This document shows, piece after piece, positions 35,326 through 45,513 of a stretch of 64,000 bases of DNA. Every line of letters starts with the position of its first letter. The first letter of the stretch is position 1. Source of the stretch: Notospermus geniculatus (lineage: Eukaryota; Nemertea; Pilidiophora; Heteronemertea; Lineidae); the NCBI GenBank assembly GCA_002633025.1, contig NMRB01000115.1, positions 41,005 to 105,004 of the forward strand, given 5' to 3'. The position numbers were made by a program, and so were the translations under genes. The notes beneath the pieces were generated by a model. It saw only the letters and a program-made list of their open reading frames with translations. It was not told the origin of the DNA and searched no databases.

Positions 35326-35825
35326 ACAGTCGATGGCCTTGTTTGGGCAAGATGGGAGTAGGCCTACCTTAGAGAAACCTGGTTTGAAACACTTCAGGAT
35401 CGAGGTGCGAGATCATAGAAGACGATTTAAGTGCGACTCCACTCATGTGTAAAATTTTGAATTTTTGAAATATCGTTAATAGGCCTACATCCAAATTCAT
35501 TGATATCTGCAACCTGTCATATTTTTTTAAAATCAGCAAATTCATCATCTTAAGTATTTTAATTGCATCCCAAGGGGACCATTGCACAGCACATGTGATG
35601 TCATATGTGCTCAATGCATATTTATAAAGGTACAACCAATAGGCCTAGGCAGTCACAGTATTAGCTCATTCACTACAAAGGTCGTCAGCCTTTTGACACT
35701 AGTGACATCACAACTCATGGCAATAGTCTACATGGATTGATAAAAATTCAAAAGTTTACAATGAGTGGAGTCTCCCTTTAAGCAATATGGCCACAGAGCC
35801 TAAAGTGACTGTGCGATCCTCAATC

Positions 35826-36186
35826 CCCTTCAAGAAGACACAAGNTAATGAACGTATGCAATGTTGCCTACCCACCGGGCACCAGTGGATAATGAATGTA
35901 TACAATGTTGCCTACCCACCGGTCACCAGTGGATAATGAACGTATACCAACCGGTCACCAATGGATAATGAACGTTTACAATGTTGCCTACCCATCGGGC
36001 ACCAGTGGATAGTGAACGTATACAATGTTGCCTACCCACCGGGCACCAGTGGATAATGAATGTATACAATGTTGCCTACCCACCAGGCACCAGTGGATAA
36101 TGAATGTATAGAATGTTTCCTACCCACCGGTCACCAGTGGATAATGAACGTATACAATGTTGCCTGCCCACCGGTCACCAGTGGAT
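35826..36186 (+). repeat. 44-bp minisatellite, unit 1 (about 8 units)
   Basis: The unit begins CCTACCCACCGGGCACCAGT and continues GGATAATGAATGTATACAATGTTG. The array abuts an N at 35825, so true copy number and the left flank are uncertain. The matching array in unit 2 is at 54478-54766. Confidence 0.9.
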
Positions 36187-36529
36187 GCATATTTCAATGA
36201 AATCCAAAGTGCCGATCACCCAGTGGCCGGTCAATGGCTTTTAACATTGAAAATGCATAGAGAAATGGTGCTGCCATCTGTTAATCAGTGTTTTGACTAT
36301 GTCTGCGTTCACCTTTCATCATGATAGTGAGATAAGTGTGATTTTGCCAAACTTGCTCGGCACTTACAGTATGCATTGTGGTTGTAATGCAATGTACAGG
36401 GCTCACGGTTTACGTCATGTTACGTTACGGTCTACATCATTTAATATATCCAAGATGGCAGCGATAGATCATGTGTGAGACACTTTGGCTGGCATGACCT
36501 ATTCACTTTTACCCAGTTGTCATCCATTA

Positions 36530-37524
36530 AGCCTAGCGTAGATCGCACTTGTGACTAGATACATCAAGTCACCACTGAGCAACTGGCGACTGGGAGGATC
36601 TACTCTTCATTCCACTTCCGATTGGCGCGAGGTTTATCAACGATAGCTCCAGCTCGGCCGATTTTGGTGAAACATACGTCAATCGACTTGTCTTTCTTGG
36701 CGGTACAGCCATCATCACTGTCATTTTCCCGTGACAGAAAAAAGTTCTTTCACAAATCACAGTTCGTGCTTACGGCCGAAATGGCGGCCATTTTGAAATG
36801 ACGCAATGCATCGCGCACGTGTAAACTGCACTGAACAGCATAGCGAAATGAAATGGGTTTTGAGAAAGGGGTCTGTTATGCAGGCCTTACGGGAAAAATG
36901 AAGATAGCAGAAAGATACCGGCAAGAAAGACAAGTTAATTGATGTATGGTGTGTTGAATTTGACCCAGCCGTTGCGGAGATATCGGCTCAAAACCTCGCG
37001 CCACTGGGATTTGGAATGAATTGTAGCTGGAACTGAAGGTGACTGATTGGCCAGTCACCAGAAATAGTCAATCTACGCACCCTTTTGACTCGCCGGAACT
37101 GAGAAATCGCCAGTTGCTATGAGACGCCCATGTTCAACTTTGTAGCAATTAGTAGTAGTTGTATCCAGTTTCATTCAGTCGCTGTACGCGGGGTTGCGAC
37201 TGATCCGTGCTAGTTTTCTCAACGAAATCGAGTCTCACTGAGCCTCAACGCCCCGGATGCTACATGAGTTCCTGCCAGTTGAAAGTGCGTTCCCCAGGCA
37301 GTCAGGACATGACGACTGACTGGATGCTCCTAGTTTTTCCTAGTTACTGCGTCTGCGCTGTTCGCTGATCAGGGCCCATGTTCCCGAAGCCTTCGTTAGG
37401 TTAACGATGTCGTTAAAACTGGTAAAATGCATAGCGTAACGACATCGTTAACCTTACGACGGCTTCGGGAACATGGATCCAGATCAGTTGCTTCAAGTCA
37501 CAAGTGCGATGTACGCCTGGCTTT
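36530..37524. mobile_element. CAACTGGCGACTGG-iterating element with two later insertions, unit 1
   Basis: The ends carry AGCCTAGCG-AGATCGCACTTGTGACT and a near complement at the right. Unit 2 has a 454-bp version at 55111-55564. The extra length here comes from a foldback insertion (about 36599-37020, arms sharing GGCGCGAGGTTT) and a MITE at 37372-37480. Confidence 0.75.
37372..37480. mobile_element. 109-bp MITE, CATGTTCCCGAAGCC arms, unit 1 only
   Basis: The left arm GGGCCCATGTTCCCGAAGCC pairs with GGCTTCGGGAACATGGATCC. Inner arms also pair (GTTAACGATGTCGTTA). GATCAG flanks both sides (37367-37372 and 37482-37487), and unit 2 has GATCAGATCAG at the empty site (about 55517). Confidence 0.75.
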
Positions 37525-37599
37525 TAGACTCGGACCCAGTCGTTGTGTCGCTCCGGCCGCCGCTCTCCACTCCACAAACGACTGGGAAAGCAAGATGCA

Positions 37600-38522
37600 C
37601 AAGCACAGCATTGAACGTCCCCCGTCGCCCCGGGTGCAAGTCCGACGGTCATGTATTTTTAAGATTCCGTTCAGTATTAAAGGCACAATCACAGAATATG
37701 TGATTCTGCTTTTGGGCTCCTGGTGGCAAAGTGAAGAATCAGATTTGGTCGATTCTTTCACGCAACACACCATTGGCCCATGATACATCCCTCCACCAAA
37801 TATGAACCCAAAATGTTCAGTCGTGCCGAAGTTACAGAGCGGGAGGGAACTTTTGTGGATTTTACAAAGTGCCCCCTAGCTGAAAAATCAATTAAACTTT
37901 AAAATCCTAATATATATTATGTAGCCTTGCTAGGTAAGCCTACCATAAAAATTTGATGAAATTCCGTTCAGTATTAAAGGCAAAATCACAGTTTTTGTGT
38001 TTCGTCTTTTCGCCCCCCGGTGGCAAAGTGGACAACCAGATTTGGCCGATTCTTTCACGACACACCCCTGGCCCATGGTACATCCCCGCAACAAATATCA
38101 ACCCAAAATTTTCAGTCGTTCAGAAGTTACAGAGCGGAAGGAGACTTTTGTGATTTTTACAAAGCGCCCCCTACAGGGCTGAAAAATGAATTAAACTGAA
38201 AACCCGTGTTATGCACCCTTGCTAGATGAGCCTACCATAAAAATTTCGTGAAATTTCGTTCAGTATTAAAGGCGTAATCGCAGTTTTCGTGCTTTGGCTT
38301 TCGGCCCCCTGGTGGCAAAGTTGAGAACCGGATTTGGCCGATTCTTTCACGCGACACACCTTTGGCCCCTGATACATCCCTCCACCAAATATGAATCCAA
38401 AATCTTCAGTCGTTCTTAAGTTATAGAGCGGAAGGGACTAGTAGCGGCGAGCGCCGAGCGGTACAGGCGGACGGACGGACGGACGGTATTTTCAAGTCCC
38501 CCTCCGAGGGCTCCGGGGGACA
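37600..38522. mobile_element. GTCCCCCG-ended satellite-type element, unit 1 only
   Basis: Three diverged about 300-bp units lie between GTCCCCCGTCGCCCCGGG near the left and CTCCGGGGGAC at the right, after ACGGACGGACGGACGG. Unit 2 has the empty site (about 55635, ATGCAAAATCAGCGG). This copy shows that the tandem-unit family moves as a discrete element. Confidence 0.8.
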
Positions 38523-38595
38523 AAAATCAGCGGCTAGCATACCGACGACCACAACAGATATGAATGAGTTCAGCCAATCAGAAAGTGCGTCTTGA

Positions 38596-38865
38596 ACGGC
38601 CGTCGGCTGTTCGTTGCAAGATGCCAAATCAGCTGATTACACCGGAACTTTCTTTGAGGTCAAGGGCGGTATCCTGGTACCTAAGTTCGATGCTGTGTGT
38701 GATAAGCAGTACTTACGGATTGATCAATATCCTGTTAGTGAGGTTGAAAAGTTTCTGGACGGGCGAGAGGATCTGGTAAATTACATCATCCACAGAAATA
38801 ACAACCAATCAAAAGTGTGCCAGATTATCCCTAATAGATTGCTTTCGGGGAATTTCATTCGCTGA
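38596..38865 (+). CDS. Small open frame inside TIR-bounded element, unit 1
   Basis: About 89 codons are open between stops, with conserved text such as YTGTFFEVKGGILVPKFDAV and DQYPVSEVEKFLDGREDL. No ATG opens it in frame near its start; it may be an exon or a captured gene piece, preceded by a possible acceptor (ttgcaag at 38620). Compared with unit 2 there are 3 synonymous and 5 amino-acid changes and no indels, a ratio that does not prove selection. No recognisable family. Confidence 0.35.
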   Translation, partial: TAVGCSLQDAKSADYTGTFFEVKGGILVPKFDAVCDKQYLRIDQYPVSEVEKFLDGREDLVNYIIHRNNNQSKVCQIIPNRLLSGNFIR

Positions 38866-39012
38866 GATGGGCGTTGTGGTTGTCGGTACGCTAGCCGTTG
38901 ATTTTGCATCTTGCTTTCCCAGTCGTTTGTGGAGTGTTTAGTGCGGCGGCCGGAGCGACACAACGACTGGGTCCCGAGTCTACTGGCAGACTTCTTAACT
39001 TTATCTTCTAAG

Positions 39013-39551
39013 GCTAAGTGGGAATACATCATTCATAAAATCCTACAAATTTGGTACGGTCCTTTCTTTCAATGATAACACAGCCAAGGCCACTATTCCT
39101 TTTAAACACCTACGCAAATTTAGTTTGTTATTTCCTGGAAGGATTGAAAAGTTTCGGGAAACGCATACGTTTTTCCAACATATATCACCAAGTCGCAGTG
39201 TATCGCTCGAGTGCAACGAACACAGGACTGGGATTTCCGTCGGATACCATGGGCATGTGTGGAATATTTCTCTCAGCCATACCAAGGATAACGGATGGTA
39301 TTTTCATGTTTTTACATACCAAAGTCACCGAAATACGAACTTTTATGTTGATGGAAAAAAATGGAAATTTTCGCTACAAAAACTCTCAACAGCGGATTGC
39401 AGGTACATGTATTCTCGTGTATTAAAAAACGCTGTTGAGTTTGCGACGCATTGGAACCATCCTGGTGTAGGACTCAATGGAAAGATGGCCAAGTTTGAGA
39501 TATATCCATTCATTTCATCTGATACAGCGGTTCAAGAGATTTATCTAAGAG
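39013..39551 (+). CDS. LamG-like (concanavalin-A fold) exon of gene 1
   Basis: The acceptor tttatcttctaag ends at 39012 and the donor AAGAG|GTACAT begins the intron at 39552. The frame is open throughout, entering in phase 2 and leaving in phase 1. The about 180 residues follow the LamG/pentraxin-like jellyroll pattern: an early FGTVLSFNDNTAKATIPF strand, then NGWYFHVFTY, NFYVDGKKW and finally GLNGKMAKFEIYPF and EIYLRG. This fold binds sugars, proteins or calcium in extracellular proteins. The partners proposed are the signal exon upstream and the PAN-like exon downstream, in matching phase 1. Unit 2 carries the same 539-bp exon with many replacements. Assignment is by pattern, not by search. 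Confidence 0.6.
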
Positions 39552-39671
39552 GTACATGTACATGTATATTGTACAATACGTTGCACAATTGACCTCCCTT
39601 CCGCATACCACATGCAACATCCTGCGCGTACCGCCCTCGTATATTCCGCAGACATCACGCACCGTCATGGA

Positions 39672-40316
39672 GGGTATTCGAAAACCCTGGATACTGGAGA
39701 CTGGAGAGTGGATAATGGAGAGTGTCATCGTTCTCCGCCACCTCGATTCACATACAGCACTCAGCTGGCGACGAGCCTACGTTAAAAACAGGGTTTTCGA
39801 ATAGCCACAATCAGGACGCAATGTTCCCTCTCAATTTGACATTTAATCCCCCTATGGCACAATTAGAAGCCTTATGCCTGTTTCTGATGAATCCGACATT
39901 AATCACTTCTTCATGGCTCGTCCAACTTCTGGTCTGCCCAGCCCTGTCTGCAAAATGTGCCAGAAAGCCAAGGTTTTCCCATTGAAGCCCAATTAAAATC
40001 TCCACAAGGTGGCCTAACTTTTCCTCATTCCCTTAATTGGGACTGGTATTGTACGAAGTGTATTTTAGTCTGTGCAATGCTGTTTCCATATAGTTTGATG
40101 CGAAAAAGTCTGGGGCACACTGTAGGCACCCTATTTCTATTTCAATTTATTTTTTCGAACAAGTAGAACATGCACCATTGGCGCGGAGAAATTCTTTACA
40201 AGCAATCAACACCAGGGCCAAAAAATACTATGATCAGCACAGCACTGCCTTATCTGTATTCTGGAGTTATACTTGTCCACTCTCCAGTATCCAGTATCCA
40301 GGGTTTTCGAATACCC
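39672..40316. mobile_element. 645-bp Mutator-like element, 9-bp duplication, unit 1 only
   Basis: The inverted ends begin GGGTATTCGAAAACCCTGG and extend about 42 bp. CGTCATGGA flanks both sides (39663-39671 and 40317-40325), and unit 2 has a single CGTCATGGA at about 56784. This is a clean filled-versus-empty pair. The 9-bp duplication suggests Mutator; hAT (8 bp) is less likely. No transposase. Confidence 0.9.
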
Positions 40317-40588
40317 CGTCATGGAAGGCACGCAGTGAACCGTAACGTCAATCTCCCGTGATGCGCGGATGTAACATAGAAGAGATGCGTGACGTGCCCG
40401 TACAATACGCAGTGAACTGAACTGTACTTCCTGCATGACGTATGCGGATAAAGGTAGGTTAGTTGTCAACGTACTGTACCGTACATTACAGAATTTGTCA
40501 CATGATTTTGATTGGTTGAGATGCATCATGACTGTTAAAGGGACACTGTATTCCTTCCCTATCCTGCACTAAACATACCCGTGTTAAG

Positions 40589-41235
40589 GGAGACCTCTAT
40601 TGACAATGTTGTTGAACAACCGCTTATCAACTTCGCCCCATGTAGAGTAACTCTCGTTCCTAGGGTATCCACATACGCATTGATTGTATTGTAATTATAC
40701 ATTTTCCAACACTGGGGTAAAAGGCAAAACTACACCCTTACGAAAATGTGACACGTATAAATGACATTGTCACGTGGTAGGCCTAATGGGCGAATTTTAC
40801 ACCAAAAATGTGTAAAAGTACACAAAAAAGGGTAAATTTTGCCCATTACCACGTGGTAATGTCATTTACATGTGTCACATTTTCGTAAGGGCGGTATTGG
40901 AGAATTATAGTCACCTGATTCAGAACGAAAACATAACTTGAAAGGGGTACGATATTGCCACTTTTTGTCGACACCTGGCGCCACCGGCAGTGAATGTTTC
41001 ATTCTCCAATACCATAGTTTTGCCAGGCCTTGAAGTTTAAGGCGAGCTGTTTTTGTGAACAAAAACAGCTCGCCTTAACTTCAAGGCCTGTTTTGCCTTT
41101 TGCCCAGTGTTGGAGAATGTATATGATTAAATAAAATGCCTACATGGATATACTAGGAACGAGAGTTACTACATGTACATGGGGCGAGGTTGATAATAGG
41201 TAGATAATGTCAATCTCCATTAACGCGGTTATGTT
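40589..41235. repeat. Nested foldback element, copy b, spanning the unit 1/2 border
   Basis: Left arm: TTGACAATG, TCGCCCCATGTAGAG, TAACTCTCGTTCCTAGG. The right arm, inside unit 2, is the complement. Inner inverted arms CCCTTACGAAAATGTGACA are as in copy a. A further perfect hairpin at about 41031-41088 (GGCCTTGAAGTTAAGGCGAG type) is unique to this copy. Confidence 0.75.
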
Positions 41236-41481
41236 TAGCAGAGGATAGAGACGGATAAGACGAACAATCAACACAGCAGTTCCTTTGAGAGATTTGCCAT
41301 GTTATAGTGGCAGAGTGATGTTTTTTTTGTGTCTGAGATGCATGGGAAATGTATATTTGGCATCCCATTTTTGAAAATTGTTGAAAAGATGCCCACAGAC
41401 CCCTTATGCCCCCTTTCTGGAAATCCTGGATCCGTCTTTGCGCCTTGAATGATCATGAAACAAACTATGAATCTATTTCAG

Positions 41482-42037
41482 TTGGATCAGTCTACTACAG
41501 AACCAGTCACAAGACGACCATCACTTTCAAACACTTCACAAAATTTCATTTTACACGATCAGCAATGGAATGTATCCAGTTATGCACAACTTATCAGTCG
41601 CGATGCAGGGACGCCCTCTAAAAAGTTAAAGTTAAAGTTTGGGTTTATAGTCTGATATCAACTACGGTAGAGGTTCTCATCCGACTTTACACTTTAACCC
41701 CAGTCTGTGCTGAAACCTTTCAGTAGAACTCAGATGAGCTGCTCATTCAGCGCTACAATTGAGCATTTCCGACCGGTACCCATTTATACACCTGGGTGGA
41801 GAGAGGCCAGTGAGGTAAAGAGACTTGCCCAAAGTCTCACGCCCAGTGGGATTCGAACCCGGGATCCTCTGACCGCTAGTCGGAGATCCGAACCACTACA
41901 CCACCGGGCTCCTCTATTTTGCCAGCAGAAAGACATGTGGATGCTCTGGAGGCAGATCGCCGGCTACTCCAATGAAAACGATACAAAGACCATTTTTTCC
42001 GGCATACAGATCGGTCAATTTTGAGGAATATACGTAA
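41482..42037 (+). pseudogene. PAN/apple-like terminal exon of gene 1, split by a SINE
   Basis: The acceptor tctatttcag and the first 46 codons match the exons at 29109 and 57673. A SINE inserted at 41621-41910 breaks it within GACGCCCTCTA. After the SINE the rest of the exon continues to TAA at 42035. Unless the SINE is removed from the transcript, gene 1 would lose the end of its PAN-like domain, including the CGC cysteines. Confidence 0.5.
41621..41910 (-). mobile_element. tRNA-derived SINE of a second family
   Basis: On the minus strand the head (41910 down to about 41846) shows A-box TGGTGTAGTGG and B-box GGTTCGAATCC. The tail at the left is AACTTT-rich. CCTCTA flanks both sides (41615-41620 and 41911-41916). 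Absent from units 1 and 3, so recent relative to the duplication. Confidence 0.85.
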
Positions 42038-42117
42038 CACAATATCATACCGGTACATCAAGAGAGCAGGGGCGTCGCCATAGGGGGTGGGGGTGGGTGG
42101 CCATGGCCCCCCTAACT

Positions 42118-42838
42118 TTGGATTGTAAACAATGAACATTGCACAAATCATGGTTCATGGTTCGCAAACCATGGTAATCCGCAAAAGCATGGTTTTCGAT
42201 CCCATGATTACAGCAAAAACTCATGGTTTACAAACCATGGAAATCGTAAAATCCATGGTATGCGTATAATTGTATGCGCAGTTGAACAATGGACTGATCC
42301 TCTGCCTTCAAGACGCTCCGCGGTACTGTACGAGTGCAGAGGAACGGAACGAAACGAGGGCAGAGACCAGTCTATGTTCCACTGCGCATACAATTATACG
42401 CATACCATGGATTTCCATGGTTTGTAAACCATGAGTTTTGCAGTAATCATGATTTCCGAAACCATGCTTTTGCGGATCATCATGATTTGGAAACCATGAT
42501 TTTTGCAATTTGCATTGTTTACAATCCATGATGCGTTCACATTATTATGGTTTGAAAACAAATAATTTTGCCGATTTGGTGGTTTTGTAAATCATTTTCA
42601 TGGTTTGCAAACCATGAAATTGCATGAACTTCATGGTTTGAAAGTAAGTCATGTTTTCAAAACCATGAATTTGTCTAAGTTTCATGGGAATGAAACCATG
42701 TTTGGTATAAATTCTGGTTTGAATAATAATTTCCTGGTTTTATTTATAACTTTATTGTATGAAATAAGTCAAAATACATACATTTATGGTTTGAAACAAT
42801 GACATTATTTCCAAATAATTTGGGGAAACAATTAAATT
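42118..42838. mobile_element. AAACCATG-iterating palindromic element
   Basis: 42118-42530 is one large palindrome: TGGATTGTAAACAATG pairs with CATTGTTTACAATCCA, and ATGGTATGCGTATAATTGTA pairs at its core. AAACCATG/CATGGTTT recurs more than fifteen times through 42838. It abuts the surviving 5' end of the gypsy element, with no known boundary between them. Confidence 0.75.
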
Positions 42839-42856
42839 CCCACATGGCGCCTCATA

Positions 42857-43600
42857 TGCTCATGGTGTGGGAGCCAACCCAACCATAACCGGGAACACTG
42901 TCCAGCCAAAGACGCGACATGTTCGGCCTGTTCTAAATTCGGACACTTCGCGAAAGTCTGCAGATCCAAAGGCAGCCAGGGCAAGCCGAAGCCTCGGTCG
43001 AAAGTTCACGTACTTGAAGAAGCCAAACTCGAAGCCGAATTCTTAGGTGAAGTCGAAGCAGCAGGGAGCAAACCGCGGATGGTAGATCTGTCACTCAACA
43101 ATACCAATGTTCGCTTCAAAGTGGATACGGGAGCGGACGTTACGGCAATATCGGAGAAAACGTTCTTGGAAATATTCGTTCCGTTACAACTGCAGTCCTC
43201 AGACAGGACACTTTACGGCCCTGGGCCCAGTTTCACAAAGAATCTTAAGTCTAAGAAAAAACTTAAGTCTGAAATGAAGTCATCTGATTTGCTGAAACCC
43301 TGTTCACATGATGACTTAAGTCAAACTTTAGACTTAAGTTTCTTTGTGAAACTGGGCCCTGGTCAGATCAAGCTCGAGAAAACAGGGAAAGTCTGCGACG
43401 TGTTACACTTAGAGTCGAACCTAAATGGTCGCAAGCACCAAAGCCGAACAACCCAAAACATTTACGTAGTCAAGCATTTACGCCAAGCTTTATTGGGCAG
43501 ACCAGCCATTGAAGCGCTCCACATCTTGTCGAAAGCTAACCTGTGTAGTGTGGATGACCAACCATCGCAGCTCCGCAAAGTACAAGAAACTTTTCCCTAA
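42857..43600 (+). pseudogene. Gypsy gag C-terminus and protease
   Basis: Two zinc knuckles lie at 42857-42960 (CX2CX5HX4C, then CX2CX4HX4C), which bind RNA in the capsid. The protease active site VDTGADVTA follows at about 43120-43145. A 133-bp MITE plus its 5-bp duplication adds 46 in-frame codons after the protease core, and the frame stays open. The frame closes at 43600 by a one-base shift before the reverse transcriptase. Confidence 0.85.
43225..43357. mobile_element. In-frame MITE inside the gypsy protease gene
   Basis: The ends GCCCAGTTTCACAAAG and CTTTGTGAAACTGGGC are perfect inverses, with further inverted CTTAAGTCTAA words inside. CCTGG is duplicated (43220-43224 and 43358-43362). 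Element plus duplication is 138 bp, a multiple of three, with no stop in the host frame. Confidence 0.9.
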
Positions 43601-45132
43601 GCTTTTCTCGGGATTGGGTAAACTCGAGGGAACATACAATATCGACTTGAGAGAGGATGCGAGACCGTACGCAATCTCAACGCCCAGAAACGTACCGCTA
43701 CCGCTAATGTCAAAGGTCAAAGAGGAACTCCAGCGCATGCAAAGCCTGGGTGTTATCAAACCTGTGGACCAACCAACAGATTGGTGTGCGGGAATGGTGG
43801 TGGTGCCTAAAGCAAATTCTGAGCGCGTGCGCATATGTGTAGACATGCAACGATTAAACGAAGCAGTCCGTCGCGAACTACATCCATTTAACCGTCGGTG
43901 GACCAAACTCTGGCACAACTAACAGGAGCAAAGATCTTCTCTAAACTTGACGCCAACAGCGGATTTTGGCAGATCGAACTCGCCGAGGAGTCGCAGTTAC
44001 TTACTACATTCATGACCCCGTTTGGAAGGTTCGCATTCCGCCGTCTTCCATTTGGAATTTCGTCGGCTCCAGAACACTTTCAGAAACGGATGCTGAAAAT
44101 CCTCGAAGGACTTGATGGAGTAGTATGCGAGATGGATGACATCCTCGTGTATGGTGAGAATCAGCAACAACATGACAAGAGGCTAATGGCTGTCTTGCGT
44201 AGATTGGAGAAAGCCGGTGTAACCCTGAATGTAGAGAAATGTGTCTTCTCTGTCCCGTCCGTGAAGTTTGTTGGCCATATGGTTGGTGAAAACGGTACCA
44301 GCGTTGACCCCCTTAAGGTTAAAGCTATAGCAGAAATGGCGCCGCCAACTAACGTTAGTGAACTAAGGAGATTCTTAGGGATGGTGAACCAACTTAGTAA
44401 ATTCTCAGTAGACTTGGCAGAAACCACGCAACCTCTCAGAGATCTGTTGGCGAAGAAAAACGCATGGCAGTGGTCAGACGCTCAAGACCAAGCCTTCGCA
44501 AAAGTGAAATCGTTACTCAGTGATACCCCCGTCCTCGCGATGTATGATCCGCAGTCAGAGACACTCCTATCAGCAGACGCATCGTCATACGGACTCGGAG
44601 CTATCCTAGCGCAAAGGCAACCAGATGGACACTGGAGACCAGTCGCGTATGCATCTAGGGCCATGTCTCCTACTGAGCGAAGATACGCGCAAAGAGAAAA
44701 GGAGGCACTGGCGATAACATGGGCGTGCCAACGTTTCAACAACTACTTGCTTGGACTACAGTTTCACATCGAAACAGATCATAAACCACTTGTTCCTTTG
44801 TTAGGAACGAAGAACTTAGAGGACTTACCCCTCAGGGTCCAACGCTTTAGACTCCGCTTGATGCGATACTCGTACTCGATTTCACATGTGCCCGGGAAAC
44901 ACATGACTACTGCCGATACCTTGTCACGGGCACCCGTAGAGTGCACACCGTCAGCTGAGGACCAACAGCTCCAGGAGGAAACAGCTGCATACGTTGACGC
45001 AGTATACGAAGGGATACCCGCTTCAGCCAGCCGCCTTGAGCAAGTTCGGAAATGTCAATCGGATGATCCCGTCTGTCAACAGATTGTACGATATCTCAAC
45101 ACCGGATGGCCAGATAATCGGAAACAGCTTAA
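43509..45132 (+). pseudogene. Gypsy reverse transcriptase and RNase H
   Basis: Frame one (43509-43922) holds the fingers region with MVVVPKANSERVRICVDMQRLNEAV. After a shift near 43890, the frame from 43898 contains GFWQIEL, FGRFAFRRLPFGISSAPEHF and the catalytic VCEMDDILVYG. RNase H follows with LSADASSYGLGAIL, REKEALAITWACQRF and TDHKPL. The element at 45133 then ends it. The first residue of the YxDD-type box is Met here (MDD), so that position is not the usual aromatic residue. Confidence 0.9.
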
Positions 45133-45513
45133 AGCGAATGGCTCGCGGGGTTTGTTGTGGCGCCATGACAGTTGGTCATCGATATCAAGCAGCATTTTGA
45201 GAAAAAAGTAAAAGAAGGATTTTAGTTTAATGGGAAATGCATTAGACAGCCAAACTTCGGAGGCGCATTCTGCAAAATCTGCCGCTTCAAAATCAATGGG
45301 AATAGTACAAAATGTACATCTTGACCTACTGAATTTGAAAACGTCATTAACCCATTTTAACAAATTTTTACTGGAACCTCGGCCCCAGTGTTTACATTCG
45401 CATATTTGCACAGGTGTTGCATATGGCTGGGGCACGGCTTTGCCTGGAGGCTAGATTCACTCTCTCAGGAAGGTACCACCAAAAATGTAAACAAACCCCG
45501 CGAGCCATTCGCT
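45133..45513. mobile_element. TTAA-flanked 381-bp MITE between RNase H and integrase
   Basis: Perfect 24-bp inverted ends begin AGCGAATGGCTCGCGGGG. TTAA flanks both sides (45129-45132 and 45514-45517). It shares the AGC start and TTAA target with the element at 8268, though the ends otherwise differ. It closes the gypsy frame. Confidence 0.9.

Larger units (their letters stand above)
37526..38982 (+). mobile_element. TIR-bounded element carrying an 80-90 codon frame, unit 1
   Basis: About 110-bp inverted ends start AGACTCGGACCCAGTCGTTG. Between them is one open frame (38596-38865). The left end is split by the 923-bp element at 37600-38522. The uninterrupted counterpart in unit 2 (55566-56095) is 530 bp, which gives the true element size. 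Confidence 0.75.
28767..41130. repeat. Segmental duplication, unit 1 (12.4 kb)
   Basis: The unit begins ATAAAATGCCTACATGGATA, which recurs at 41131 and 57328. Blocks in the same order as unit 2 include the PAN-like exon, a SINE, a CCCGGG element, the signal-peptide exon, CGTGATC arrays, a pseudogene, a 44-bp minisatellite and the LamG exon. Present here but not in unit 2: 29736-29862, about 32091-32809, 34395-34561, about 35058-35320, about 36599-37020, 37372-37480, 37600-38522 and 39672-40316. The two units are close in sequence but clearly diverged. Confidence 0.9.

Noticed and set aside
35846-36190. CRISPR-like array at the 44-bp repeat (also 54478-54766)
   Set aside because: Units are directly adjacent with no unique spacers, the setting is eukaryotic, and the repeat is a plain minisatellite.
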